64,000 bases of DNA from contig JBGATH010000002.1 of the NCBI GenBank assembly GCA_044229235.1, positions 128,678 through 192,677 of the forward strand. Direction: 5' to 3'. Below are positions 1 to 7,920 of the stretch, one piece after another (positions within the stretch are counted from its first letter, which is position 1; the number at the start of each line of letters is the position of its first letter). The DNA comes from UKL13-2 sp044229235. GTDB lineage: Bacteria > Pseudomonadota > Gammaproteobacteria > Burkholderiales > Usitatibacteraceae. The notes beneath the pieces were generated by a model. That model worked only from the letters and a program-made list of their open reading frames with translations. It ran no database searches and was not told the DNA's origin. The position numbers were made by a program, and so were the translations under genes.

Positions 1-135
1 CTCGATGCCCAGCGCACGGCCAACGATGCCGAGCTGGCCTATGTGCGCAATCGCCAGGCGCAGCTCGGCTATTCGGTGGACTTCATGAAATCGTTGGGCG
101 GCGGCTGGAACGCCGCGTCAACAGGACGCAACTGA
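1..135 (+). CDS. RND efflux outer-membrane factor, C-terminal end (partial)
   Basis: The window opens inside a gene; its last 44 codons are visible and end with TGA. The residues LDAQRT near the start and the closing FMKSLGGGWN stretch match the C-terminus of TolC/NodT-type outer-membrane factors of tripartite drug or metal efflux pumps. These proteins form the trimeric channel-tunnel that carries substrates through the outer membrane. The stop is one base before the TetR start codon, so the two genes are co-transcribed and the regulator probably controls the pump. The 5' part lies outside the window. Confidence 0.75.
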   Translation, partial: LDAQRTANDAELAYVRNRQAQLGYSVDFMKSLGGGWNAASTGRN

Positions 136-136
136 C

Positions 137-883
137 ATGGCGGCGCGTTTACCCTCGAAGCCATTGAAGGCGACCCTCGCAGCTCGCCAGGCGCGCGGCG
201 CCAACCGGCGCGACACCCAGCTCGAGCACCGCTGCCAGAAATTCGTCGAAGTGGCCGAGCAGCTGTTCCTCGAACACGGCTTTGCCGGCACCAGCGTCAA
301 CCAGGTGGTGCGGCTTGCCGGCGGTTCGCTGTCCACGCTGTATGCGCAGTACGGCAGCAAGGAGGAACTGTTCGAGGCGGTGATGCGCCGCCGCGCCGCT
401 GCGCTGTTTACCGACATCATCCTGGTCATCGAAAAGCATCGCGCGCGTACGCCCAACGTGCGCGAGGAATTGCTGCGGCTCGCGACCATGATTCACACGC
501 AGATGCTGTCGGCCGGATCGCTGGCCATGTTCCGCCTCGCGGTGCACGAAGGGCCCAAATTTCCCATCGTCCGCCACGCCGTGCTGGTCAGCGGGCTCGA
601 TGTATTCCTGCAGCGGCTTGCCGATTATTTCGCCGGCCTCGCCATCGACAAACTGCAGATCGCCGACGCCGCGCAGGCGGCGGAAGAATTCGTCAGCCTC
701 CTGCAGGGCCAGCAACGGCTGATCGCCGCCTGTGGCGACGAGGCCCGCCTCACCCGCGCGCGACGCGAAGCGCATGTGCGGCGCGCGGTGGAGGTGTTCC
801 TGTGCATTTATCCGCCGCAGACGATTGCCGCGCGCGCGACGCCGACATCCAGGAATTCGCGCGCAGCCCGCATCAAGGTGTGA
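137..883 (+). CDS. TetR/AcrR family transcriptional regulator
   Basis: A 248-residue TetR-type repressor. The N-terminal helix-turn-helix is clear at about residues 34-82: a helix with AEQLFLEHGFAGTS, then VNQVVRLAGGSLSTLY as turn and recognition helix, and the conserved YGSKEELF segment. The C-terminal part is helical and would bind ligand and dimerise. A basic leader of about 28 residues precedes the HTH. The gene starts two bases after the stop of an RND outer-membrane gene, so it most likely regulates that pump autogenously in response to a toxic substrate. The ligand cannot be read from the sequence. Confidence 0.9.
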   Translation: MAARLPSKPLKATLAARQARGANRRDTQLEHRCQKFVEVAEQLFLEHGFAGTSVNQVVRLAGGSLSTLYAQYGSKEELFEAVMRRRAAALFTDIILVIEKHRARTPNVREELLRLATMIHTQMLSAGSLAMFRLAVHEGPKFPIVRHAVLVSGLDVFLQRLADYFAGLAIDKLQIADAAQAAEEFVSLLQGQQRLIAACGDEARLTRARREAHVRRAVEVFLCIYPPQTIAARATPTSRNSRAARIKV

Positions 884-948
884 AACGCCAGCATTGGTGC
901 GGCTTTCCGGGGTTTTTTGCTCGGCGAGGCCCGCTGGTGCTGGAGTTT
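883..948. repeat. Dispersed palindrome, family R, copy 1
   Basis: Imperfect inverted repeat with arms CGCCAGCATTGGTGCGGC and GCCCGCTGGTGCTGGAG around a T-rich loop. It fills the gap between the convergent TetR and OPT genes, where it could act as a bidirectional terminator. Further copies of the family lie in many other gaps of this window. Confidence 0.75.
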
Positions 949-976
949 CGATTCCGCAGGCAGCCGGGCGCTTGGC

Positions 977-3214
977 CTACTTCGCCGGCGCCACCTTCTC
1001 CCGCCCCACCCAGAACAACAACCCCACCAGCAGCGCGTAGGGCAGCATCGACAGCAGGTCCGCGTTCGGGCCATCGAAGAACGGATTGTTGGCAGTGGAC
1101 CAGTCGCCGACGGCCTTGTCGAAATCGGTCAGCACGCCGGCCGTGAAGGCGATGAGGATGCCGGCCAGCGCACCGCCGGCGATGAAGCCCGACGAAAGCA
1201 GCACACCCGGACCGCGATCGCCCGCGGCAATGCATTCCTCGTCAGTGGCCTTGGCGTATTCAGGCAATTGCTTGCGCTTGCGATCCACCAGCCAGCGCAC
1301 CATGCCGCCGACAAAGATCGGCGCCGAAGAAGACAGCGGCAGATAGACACCCACCGCAAACGGCAGTGAGGCGATGCCGGACATTTCGAGGATCAGCGCA
1401 ATCATCACGCCGAACATCACCAGCGCCCAGGGCAGCTGCTGGTCGAGGATGCCCTTGATGATGTATGACATCAGCACGGCTTTCGGCGCATCGTATTTGC
1501 GCACTTCGGTGCCGTCGGGCCGCTTGTTGTGCGCGCCGTTGATGCCCGGATCGACCAGGTAGACCGCGGCACCCGTATCGTCCACCAGATACTTGCCGGC
1601 CGGGCCGTCCTTGATGTCGGTCTTGTGCCAGACGCGATAGCTCTTCGCATCCTGCGCGGCTTGCGGGCCTTGCAGCGCCGCGGTTTCGGTGAGCTTGCCG
1701 GCATCGGTATGCAGGCCGGGTGCCACCTGCGCCACCGGCACATACACCGTGGCGGCGTCATTGAGCTTCAACAAGATCGGCCCCAGCATCACGGCCGAGG
1801 CCAGCGCGCCGATGAGGATGGCGTATTGCTGCAGCCGCGGCGTGGCGCCGACCAGGTAACCGGTCTTCAGGTCCTGCGAAGTGGTGCCGGCATTGCTGGA
1901 GGCGATGCAAACGATGGCGCCCACCGACAGCGCCGTCACGTAATACGGCCCGCCGGTCCAGCCGACAAGCAGAAAGATGAGGCAGGTAAACAGCAGCGTG
2001 GCCACCGTCATGCCGGAGATCGGATTGCTGGACGAGCCGATTTCGCCGGTGAGTTGCGAAGAGACCGTGGCAAACAGGAAGCCGAACACGAGGATCAAGA
2101 GCGCGCCCAGCAGGTTCATGTGCAGCGGCGAAGCGAGCATGATGACGATGACGATGGCGAGGCAACCGACCAGCACCCACTTCATGGGGATGTCCTGGTC
2201 AACGCGGCGCACCTTGCCGGATGCATCGGCGGCATCACCTGCGCCACTGAAGTTGGCAAAACTGGAGCGCAGGCTGTTCCAGATGGTGGGGATGGCCTTC
2301 ATGAGGCTGACGATGCCGCCCGCCGCCACCGCACCCGCGCCGATGTAGAGCACGTAGGCGCCGCGGATCTGGTTGGGGCTCATGTCGTGAATGAGCTTGG
2401 CGCCGGGCGCCAGCGGCGTGGTCAGCGCGTCGCCGAAAAACTTGATGAGCGGAATAAGCAGCAGGTAAGCCATGACGCCACCGGCGCACATGATCGAGGC
2501 GATGCGCGGGCCGATGATGTAACCGACGCCGAGCAATTCCGGCGATACCTCGACGCCGACCGAGCCGCCCTTAAGCGGCGCGCCGAAAACTTTCTCCGGC
2601 ACATCCTTCCAGCCCTTGAAGGCAACGTTGATTGCCTTGTAGGCCAGGCCCACGGCAAAACCCATGAAGATCACGCCGGCGCGGCCGTCCTTCGATGCCA
2701 CGCCGCCGTCCGACTTGGAGGCTTCACCGGCCTTCAGCACTTCGGCACAGGCGGTGCCCTCGGGATACTTGAGCTTGCCGTGCTGCGCGACGATGAGCGT
2801 GCGGCGCAACGGAATCATCATCAGGATGCCGAGCAGACCGCCCAGCACCGCCACCAGCATCACACGGGCAATTTCCAGATCGAAGCCGAGGATGAGGATG
2901 GCCGGCATGGTCACGCCCAGGCCAAAAGCGATCGACTCACCGGCGGAACCGGCGGTCTGCACGATGTTGTTTTCAAGAATCGTCGAGTCGCGCGCACCCG
3001 CCTTGGAGGCCAGGCGGAACAGCGTAATGGCGATCACTGCCACCGGGATGGAGGCGCTGACGGTCAGGCCGACTTTCAGCACCAGGTAAAGCGATGACGC
3101 ACCGAAGATGAGGCCCAGCAGCGCGCCCATGACGACGGCACGCAGCGTGAATTCGGCAACGCTGGCTTCACTGGGTATGAACGGTTCGGCAGAACTTGCG
3201 GGAAGGCTGGCCAT
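977..3214 (-). CDS. OPT family oligopeptide transporter
   Basis: A 745-residue polytopic membrane protein of the OPT superfamily, prokaryotic oligopeptide/metal-chelate type. The N-terminal FGASSLYLVLKVGLT segment, AGGVMAYLLLIPLI in the first half and NPISGMT in the middle are characteristic, and there are about sixteen hydrophobic segments. A polar stretch of about 100 residues at roughly 485-590, rich in charged residues and ending just before a new membrane helix, is probably a large extracytoplasmic loop. OPT proteins import small peptides or metal complexes with protons; the substrate here is unknown. The ATG start overlaps no other gene. The gene is alone and converges with the TetR gene. 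Confidence 0.93.
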   Translation of the reverse strand: MASLPASSAEPFIPSEASVAEFTLRAVVMGALLGLIFGASSLYLVLKVGLTVSASIPVAVIAITLFRLASKAGARDSTILENNIVQTAGSAGESIAFGLGVTMPAILILGFDLEIARVMLVAVLGGLLGILMMIPLRRTLIVAQHGKLKYPEGTACAEVLKAGEASKSDGGVASKDGRAGVIFMGFAVGLAYKAINVAFKGWKDVPEKVFGAPLKGGSVGVEVSPELLGVGYIIGPRIASIMCAGGVMAYLLLIPLIKFFGDALTTPLAPGAKLIHDMSPNQIRGAYVLYIGAGAVAAGGIVSLMKAIPTIWNSLRSSFANFSGAGDAADASGKVRRVDQDIPMKWVLVGCLAIVIVIMLASPLHMNLLGALLILVFGFLFATVSSQLTGEIGSSSNPISGMTVATLLFTCLIFLLVGWTGGPYYVTALSVGAIVCIASSNAGTTSQDLKTGYLVGATPRLQQYAILIGALASAVMLGPILLKLNDAATVYVPVAQVAPGLHTDAGKLTETAALQGPQAAQDAKSYRVWHKTDIKDGPAGKYLVDDTGAAVYLVDPGINGAHNKRPDGTEVRKYDAPKAVLMSYIIKGILDQQLPWALVMFGVMIALILEMSGIASLPFAVGVYLPLSSSAPIFVGGMVRWLVDRKRKQLPEYAKATDEECIAAGDRGPGVLLSSGFIAGGALAGILIAFTAGVLTDFDKAVGDWSTANNPFFDGPNADLLSMLPYALLVGLLFWVGREKVAPAK

Positions 3215-3458
3215 GGCAGGGTCTCTGGATGAGGTTCGGAGGCGCGCCGCTGCTTCGTGGGCGATGGCGCGGGGGACTCCGGCATTCTACTCGCGGGCCT
3301 GTGGCTGTTGCGTGGTGATGTGCTCGACTGGCATTGCTTCATGGTGTCGCGAAAAGGGGGAAGTGCCTGAAGTAAATCCCACGCCAGACCTTGCATCGGT
3401 GCCACTCTCGGTGCTTTGTTCAATCACCCGATACTTGTCCCCGCGAGTCGGCACGACC

Positions 3459-3628
3459 GAAAATCCCTCCCATCCTCCCTTTAGAAAAGGGAGGGGCGCG
3501 CCGCCTTTGGCCGCGAGTGGATCAATGGGGAATCCACACTTTTCCAAGATACGGGCGCACCCCTGTTGGTCGCGGGCGCTTCACCAGGCACTCCTCCCTT
3601 TTCTAAAGGGAGGATGGGAAGGATTTTC
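3459..3628. repeat. Long inverted repeat, family S, copy 1
   Basis: Two 36-base arms, 3459-3494 and 3593-3628, are reverse complements with one mismatch; each arm itself folds into a hairpin built on CTCCCTTT and AAAGGGAG. The 98 bases between the arms show no coding signal. The element occupies most of the 450-base gap between the OPT gene and the serine hydrolase; I see nothing else recognisable in 3215-3458 apart from the likely OPT promoter. It looks like a small non-autonomous mobile element or a paired REP-like sequence. Confidence 0.75.
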
Positions 3629-3664
3629 AGTCGCCCAAGCTGCAACGACACTCTGGCGCGCGCC

Positions 3665-5404
3665 CTACTTGATTTTCTTCGCCCGCATATCGCGGCCATT
3701 CTGCGTGAGCACGAACTCGGTCACCTTGCCGTCGGCATCCTTGACGAACTGCAGCGTCGCTTCGATCACCCGCGGGAAGAAACGGGTCTCGGATTCGGCG
3801 AAGATCTCGATGGGCTGCTGGCCGGTGGCCTGGGTGAAGAAACGCGTGCCGTCGCGGCTCACGGTCATGATGAACCCCGGTGCCAGCTGGTATTCGCCCA
3901 CCAGCGTGTCGAACGCTTGCGCCGATACCGCGACAGACTTGCGTTCCGCAGGCTTGTCGCCGGTGCGCGGATTGATTTCCTCGCCATCACCATTCGGGCT
4001 GGCCACCAGCTGCACCACCTTGCCCGACGCATCCTTCACAAACTTGAAGCGGGTGAAGGAATTGGCGATGAAGAACTCGTTCTCGGCGTAGGGCTGCAGC
4101 GCGGCGCGCGTCTGGCCGCGCTGCACCATCAGTTGGTCGTTGACACGCATGACGATGCGATTGGTTTTGTCATCAACCTTGTAGGTGCCTTCGTACTGGT
4201 CCAGCGTCTTGTTGTCGAGCTTGATGGCCTTCAGTTCCGGGAAGGGTTTGCCGACGGCGATGGCTGCCGCTTTTTGCGCGAGATAGGTGGGAGAGGCTTC
4301 GCGACCCAGCGCGTTCATGAGCACTGCCACATAGACGCGATCAGCCGGCAGGCGCATGGCGTAGGTGACAAAGCCGTTGATGCCGCCGGTGTGTTCAATG
4401 ACGTCGCTGCCGCGGAATTTGCGCACCATCCAGCCATAGGCATAAATGGACTTCTGCCCGTTGTTCAGGGTGTAAGGCGTGAATGCTTTCTTCCAGGATT
4501 CGGCCTTGAGCAGTTTGCCGGCCGTGATGGCGGCGTCCCAGCGCGCGAGATCATCAACCGTCGACATGAACGAGCCGGCGGCAAAAGGCTGCGTCATGCT
4601 CACCGGGCGCGCCACAACGTATCCCCCCGTCGGTGCGCGGCCGTAACCTTCCACCCGCCGCGCGGTACTGCGTTCGTAGCCTTCATAGGCGGTGTCTTTC
4701 ATGCCCAGTGGTTCGAAGATGTTTCGTGCCACAAAATCCGCGTAGGACATGCCGGACACTTTCTCGATGATGGCGCCAAGCAGGAAGTAACCCGAGTTGC
4801 TGTAGGCGAAGCGTTCACCCGGCTCGAATTGCAGCGGCGCATTGCGGAAGGTATCGATCATCTCGCTGACCGTCCGGTCCTTGTGCATGTTGCCCATGTA
4901 TTCCGGTGGATCGGTGTAATTGGCAATGCCCGAGGTATGGGTCAGAAGATGCTCGATGGTGATTTTCTTGCCCTGCGTCGGGAAGTCCGGCAGCCTCTTG
5001 CTGATGTCATCGCTCACGCTAAGCTTGCCCTGTTCGGCCAGCATCAGGATCGCCACCGCAGTGAACTGCTTGGTGAGCGAGCCGATACGAAACACCATCT
5101 GCGGCTCCAGCGCCACGCCCTTTTCGATGTTGGCCATGCCATAGGCTTTGCGGAACAGCGGCTTGCCGTCTTTCATGACGATTACCGCGGCGCCCGGTTC
5201 GCCGGACTTGAACTCGGCGGTGAGCGCGGCATCGATGGCGGCGGCCGGCGACGCGGCGGCAGACGTCGTGACCGCAGCCGGCGCCTCGGCGACAGCCGCA
5301 GCCGGCCACGCCAGCGCCACCGCGATTGCAAGCGTCAGGAACGGCGCCGCCGCATGGCGAAGCTGGGGTGATGCGGCACGGCGATGGGGTAGCGCGTTAG
5401 GCAT
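3665..5404 (-). CDS. Periplasmic serine hydrolase, class-C beta-lactamase fold
   Basis: A 579-residue secreted protein. An N-terminal signal peptide with a long Ala/Leu core ends near residue 40. The catalytic domain carries the class-C beta-lactamase/DD-peptidase motifs: SLTK with the nucleophilic Ser at about 109 and Lys at 112, YSN with Tyr at about 201, and HTGG near 338. About 200 residues follow that resemble the beta-barrel domains of esterase/peptidase members. Members hydrolyse peptides, esters or beta-lactams, and the substrate cannot be told. The ATG at 5404 is preferred over a TTG two codons upstream because GAGGA lies seven bases before it. Confidence 0.9.
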   Translation of the reverse strand: MPNALPHRRAASPQLRHAAAPFLTLAIAVALAWPAAAVAEAPAAVTTSAAASPAAAIDAALTAEFKSGEPGAAVIVMKDGKPLFRKAYGMANIEKGVALEPQMVFRIGSLTKQFTAVAILMLAEQGKLSVSDDISKRLPDFPTQGKKITIEHLLTHTSGIANYTDPPEYMGNMHKDRTVSEMIDTFRNAPLQFEPGERFAYSNSGYFLLGAIIEKVSGMSYADFVARNIFEPLGMKDTAYEGYERSTARRVEGYGRAPTGGYVVARPVSMTQPFAAGSFMSTVDDLARWDAAITAGKLLKAESWKKAFTPYTLNNGQKSIYAYGWMVRKFRGSDVIEHTGGINGFVTYAMRLPADRVYVAVLMNALGREASPTYLAQKAAAIAVGKPFPELKAIKLDNKTLDQYEGTYKVDDKTNRIVMRVNDQLMVQRGQTRAALQPYAENEFFIANSFTRFKFVKDASGKVVQLVASPNGDGEEINPRTGDKPAERKSVAVSAQAFDTLVGEYQLAPGFIMTVSRDGTRFFTQATGQQPIEIFAESETRFFPRVIEATLQFVKDADGKVTEFVLTQNGRDMRAKKIK

Positions 5405-5542
5405 GGTCAATCCTCTTCAGCTGAAAGTACGGCGATTCTACTTTTCCCATCCGGCATCGCGCATGGCCATGCGACCGCCTGCAGAATTTCCGGGATGAAA
5501 CGCGGGAAGGGTTATCGCGTGTCGCCAGCGCCTGACGCGCAT

Positions 5543-6328
5543 TCAAGACTCGTCGAGAACCGGCCCTTCGGCCAACCGCTGCTTCTGCTGCCACAGCAGC
5601 CAGCCGGCCCAGTAGATCGACAGCAGCACCACCAGCGCCCCGAGTTTGTGGATCAGCCAGCCGATGCCCTGCGCGCGTTGCCGCAGGTGCAGCTTGTCGA
5701 GCAGGAACATCCAGTCGTGCCCGCCCTCCTCGCCGGTGTGGCCGCCCAGCAAGGTGAGTTGCGGGTGCAGCGCGTCGTAGGCGTAGGGGGCGATATCGAG
5801 CAGCGACACGCCGAACAGCCACAGGCCGATGGCCGCGCCGAAGGCATCGCGATTTTTCAGCAGCAGGGCACCACACAGCACTGCCGGCATGATGAGCTGG
5901 CCGAGCGTGCCGCCGGCGATGGTGATGAATTCGCCGAAGATCATGAAAATCACGTGGCCCGCCTCGTGAAATACCAGCAAGGGACCGTGCAGGAAGGAAT
6001 TGCCCAGTTCACCCGTGCGGAAATCCATGAAGATCAGGCGCACACCCCAGGCAGCAAAAACGGCAAGCAGCACCACGCGCGCCCAGAAAGTGCCCGGCTC
6101 GATGCGCGCGGGCACGTGAACAATGGCCGATTTCAGGCGCTCACAAAGCGCAGCGAACCGCGATTCATCTTGCACGTCGACGTCGCGCGCGGCAGGTGGC
6201 GGCGGCGCCCCGTACTTGGCCAGCACCAGCCCGCACGAGGGACAAGCCGCAGGCAGCGACTGATCAAGCGGCAACGGCGCGTGATTGCATTTGGGGCAGC
6301 GCAGGAAGGGAAGGCCGGGGGTACTCAT
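5543..6328 (-). CDS. Membrane zinc metallopeptidase-like protein with N-terminal zinc ribbon
   Basis: A 261-residue protein with two distinct parts. Residues 11-32 hold two CxxC pairs (CPKC and CPSC) forming a rubredoxin-like zinc ribbon. After a linker come four or five membrane segments from about residue 84, with HEAGH at 121-125, the HExxH zinc site of M50-type site-2 proteases. A later conserved acidic zinc ligand is not obvious, although GHDWMFLLDKLHL near residue 205 is a candidate. The protein might be an intramembrane protease or a peptidase-fold protein without activity. It stands alone, divergent from no recognised partner. Confidence 0.7.
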   Translation of the reverse strand: MSTPGLPFLRCPKCNHAPLPLDQSLPAACPSCGLVLAKYGAPPPPAARDVDVQDESRFAALCERLKSAIVHVPARIEPGTFWARVVLLAVFAAWGVRLIFMDFRTGELGNSFLHGPLLVFHEAGHVIFMIFGEFITIAGGTLGQLIMPAVLCGALLLKNRDAFGAAIGLWLFGVSLLDIAPYAYDALHPQLTLLGGHTGEEGGHDWMFLLDKLHLRQRAQGIGWLIHKLGALVVLLSIYWAGWLLWQQKQRLAEGPVLDES

Positions 6329-6389
6329 GGCGGCATGCTAGCAACATTTGCCGCCGGGTCGCTGCCGACGATCAATGAGGCAACACCAT

Positions 6390-6456
6390 CAAACTCTAGC
6401 CCTGGCGCGGCTCCCGGGCCACAATTGCGCCAGAAGGCGCGCCAATGCTGGTGTTC
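6390..6456. repeat. Dispersed palindrome, family R, copy 2
   Basis: Arms CTAGCCCTGGCGCGGC and GCGCGCCAATGCTGGTG are inverted copies separated by a short loop. It sits directly upstream of the metallopeptidase start and 34 bases before a family C element, an arrangement repeated at 32.35 kb. Confidence 0.75.
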
Positions 6457-6490
6457 AATAAATGGGCACTTCTCTTGATCCGGCAATTAG

Positions 6491-6618
6491 ACATGTTGAA
6501 AAAGATTCAAAGACACTCCCTCCCCGGCGCAGGCCGGGGTCCAAGTTGCGCAGTGCAGAACAGCGAAATTGGGCCCCGGCCTGCGCCGGGGAAGGGAATT
6601 TTTCTGCAGCAACATGTT
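6491..6618. repeat. Dispersed inverted repeat, family C, copy 1
   Basis: Outer ends ACATGTTG and CAACATGT are inverted, and inner arms CCCCGGCGCAGGCCGGGG and CCCCGGCCTGCGCCGGGG are each self-complementary. The whole unit, including the sequence between the arms, is closely matched at 32453-32576. Confidence 0.75.
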
Positions 6619-6844
6619 TATTTGCCGCATCAATCGAGACCTCATTTCCGTTCGCCCCGAGGTATCGCAGGGCTTTGCAGCATTCGATGAATCAAATGCC
6701 TATAGTGATTGCGCTTTAATACGCGAAGCGTACCCTGTCCCGGGGTAGCTGAAGGATCAGCGCGAACGGAGGCAAATGGACGTTCCCACATGAAAGGCGG
6801 CGCCCCGGATGCGGAACGCCGCCGCTAGTCGTGTGGGTGCGCGA
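6619..6844. other. Intergenic stretch with a GC-rich hairpin
   Basis: No gene is visible here. GGCGGCG at 6797 and CGCCGCC at 6818 can pair into a hairpin just downstream of the methyltransferase gene on the minus strand, but no T-run follows, so it is at best a weak terminator. I looked for riboswitch-like motifs and recognised none. Confidence 0.4.
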
Positions 6845-7636
6845 CTATTGTTTGGTCGCGGTGATAACCTGGAAGTTACCGAAGAAAAACGTTTGCCGCT
6901 CGCAGCTCCAGCCGCCAATTTCATTGAGGCAATCCAGCGGATCGTGCGAATCCCACAGCGCCAGGCCGAGTGGCTCGAACACTTTGAAGTAGGTCCAGCT
7001 CAGCGCGCGCAGCACCCACGGGTCGGGCCGATGAAACTCCGCCAGGTACAGCGTGCCGCCAGGGGCCAGCATGCGGCCGGCTTCGGACAGCGCTTTTTTC
7101 TTCAGGTCGTGCGGCAATTCGTGCAACAGGAAGAACATCACGTTGGCTTCCGCGCAGCCTTCCGGTTGCGTCATGGCGGTGGCGTTGTCCCGGATGAAAT
7201 CGAGCCGGTTCGGGAAGTGGCGCAACTTGCGCTCGGCGTGATCCAGTTCGTTCTGGATGATGTCGGCCACCAGGATGCGGGAGGCTCCGGAGCCGAGCGA
7301 GGCTTCGACCACGCGCGGGATGACATTGCCGAAGGCACAGGAGGTGATGAGAACTTTTTTTCCGCGCAGGTCAGTGTGCCGCAGGCCATTGACGATCTTC
7401 GACACCAGCCGGTGATACTGGAACAGCAGGATGGCGGAGATGATCGGCTGGAAATCAACTAGCTTGATCAGGCCCATGTTCGAGTAGATCGGATAGACGT
7501 GGGCGCCTTCACTGTGTCGCGCCGAGGTGAAGCCGCGCACCAGCAAGGCACCACGTGTCACCACGAAAAAGAACAGTCCCGTTGCGCTCAGGAGGAAAAA
7601 CAGTCCCAGTCCCCCGTTCATGATCCATGTGTTCAT
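6845..7636 (-). CDS. RquA-like class I SAM-dependent enzyme (rhodoquinone biosynthesis family)
   Basis: A 263-residue protein: an N-terminal membrane segment at about 8-35, then a Rossmann methyltransferase-like domain. It resembles RquA, which converts ubiquinone to rhodoquinone for anaerobic respiration. Shared signs are a non-canonical motif I (SCAFGNVIPR at 99-108 in place of GxGxG), FFLLHELP at 168-175, PGG at 192-194, EFHRPDPW at 200-207 and FEPLGLALW near 220. RquA itself is known to use SAM as amino donor. The added N-terminal helix is not part of the RquA I know. ATG at 7636 has GGGGAG before it. Two FNR-type boxes upstream fit an oxygen-regulated role. A generic methyltransferase remains possible. 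Confidence 0.6.
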   Translation of the reverse strand: MNTWIMNGGLGLFFLLSATGLFFFVVTRGALLVRGFTSARHSEGAHVYPIYSNMGLIKLVDFQPIISAILLFQYHRLVSKIVNGLRHTDLRGKKVLITSCAFGNVIPRVVEASLGSGASRILVADIIQNELDHAERKLRHFPNRLDFIRDNATAMTQPEGCAEANVMFFLLHELPHDLKKKALSEAGRMLAPGGTLYLAEFHRPDPWVLRALSWTYFKVFEPLGLALWDSHDPLDCLNEIGGWSCERQTFFFGNFQVITATKQ

Positions 7637-7776
7637 GTCACTCCCCGCGTAATTGAAATTTGTCCGGCGGGCAGCACTGATGACGTTGCAGGACTGGCGG
7701 GCGCTGCACGACACGCGCCAAACGCGTGATTTCCCTTGCGGAAAATCAGCTTGCGCGTCGATGTCAGCTTGTTCAT
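7633..7776 (-). CDS. Possible 47-codon leader peptide upstream of the RquA-like gene
   Basis: A short frame starts with ATG at 7776 and ends with TGA overlapping the start codon of the RquA-like gene as ATGA, the usual layout of translationally coupled genes. The peptide is basic at its N-terminus, contains one Cys and has no recognisable domain. The Shine-Dalgarno sequence is poor. It may be a real coupled leader or a chance frame; the overlap is the only positive evidence. Confidence 0.25.
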   Translation of the reverse strand: MNKLTSTRKLIFRKGNHAFGACRAAPASPATSSVLPAGQISITRGVT

Positions 7777-7812
7777 GTTGTCCCGTGAGCTCCGGCAGGT
7801 CGCTGCCGTTTC

Positions 7813-7866
7813 TTGATACGGATTAACTATGACAAGTTACCGCGCAGCGAATTTGATACGGATCAA
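7813..7866 (-). promoter_or_regulatory. Two FNR/Anr-type boxes
   Basis: TTGATACGGATCAA at 7853-7866 matches the FNR consensus TTGAT-N4-ATCAA exactly, and TTGATACGGATTAA at 7813-7826 differs in one base. Their centres are 40 bases apart. The gene to the right ends at 7921 and reads leftward, so the only gene these sites can serve is the RquA-like gene starting at 7636. Confidence 0.7.
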
Positions 7867-7920
7867 GCGTGAGGCACTTCGCTGCAAATCGCCCTGCCGC
7901 CGGGCGCGGCAGGCGTGCCG

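Noticed and set aside
1529..3097. 520-codon plus-strand frame opposite the OPT gene
   Set aside because: His/Asp/Arg-rich shadow of a membrane-protein gene; no domain.
3566..5371. 600-codon plus-strand frame opposite the serine hydrolase gene
   Set aside because: No recognisable motif or signal; the opposite strand has the full catalytic motif set.
6491..6618. Regular GC-rich repeats considered as a CRISPR fragment
   Set aside because: Units are inverted pairs, not evenly spaced direct repeats, and no cas gene is near.
6720..6844. Hairpin region considered as a riboswitch
   Set aside because: No known aptamer core recognised, and it lies 3' to the adjacent minus-strand gene.
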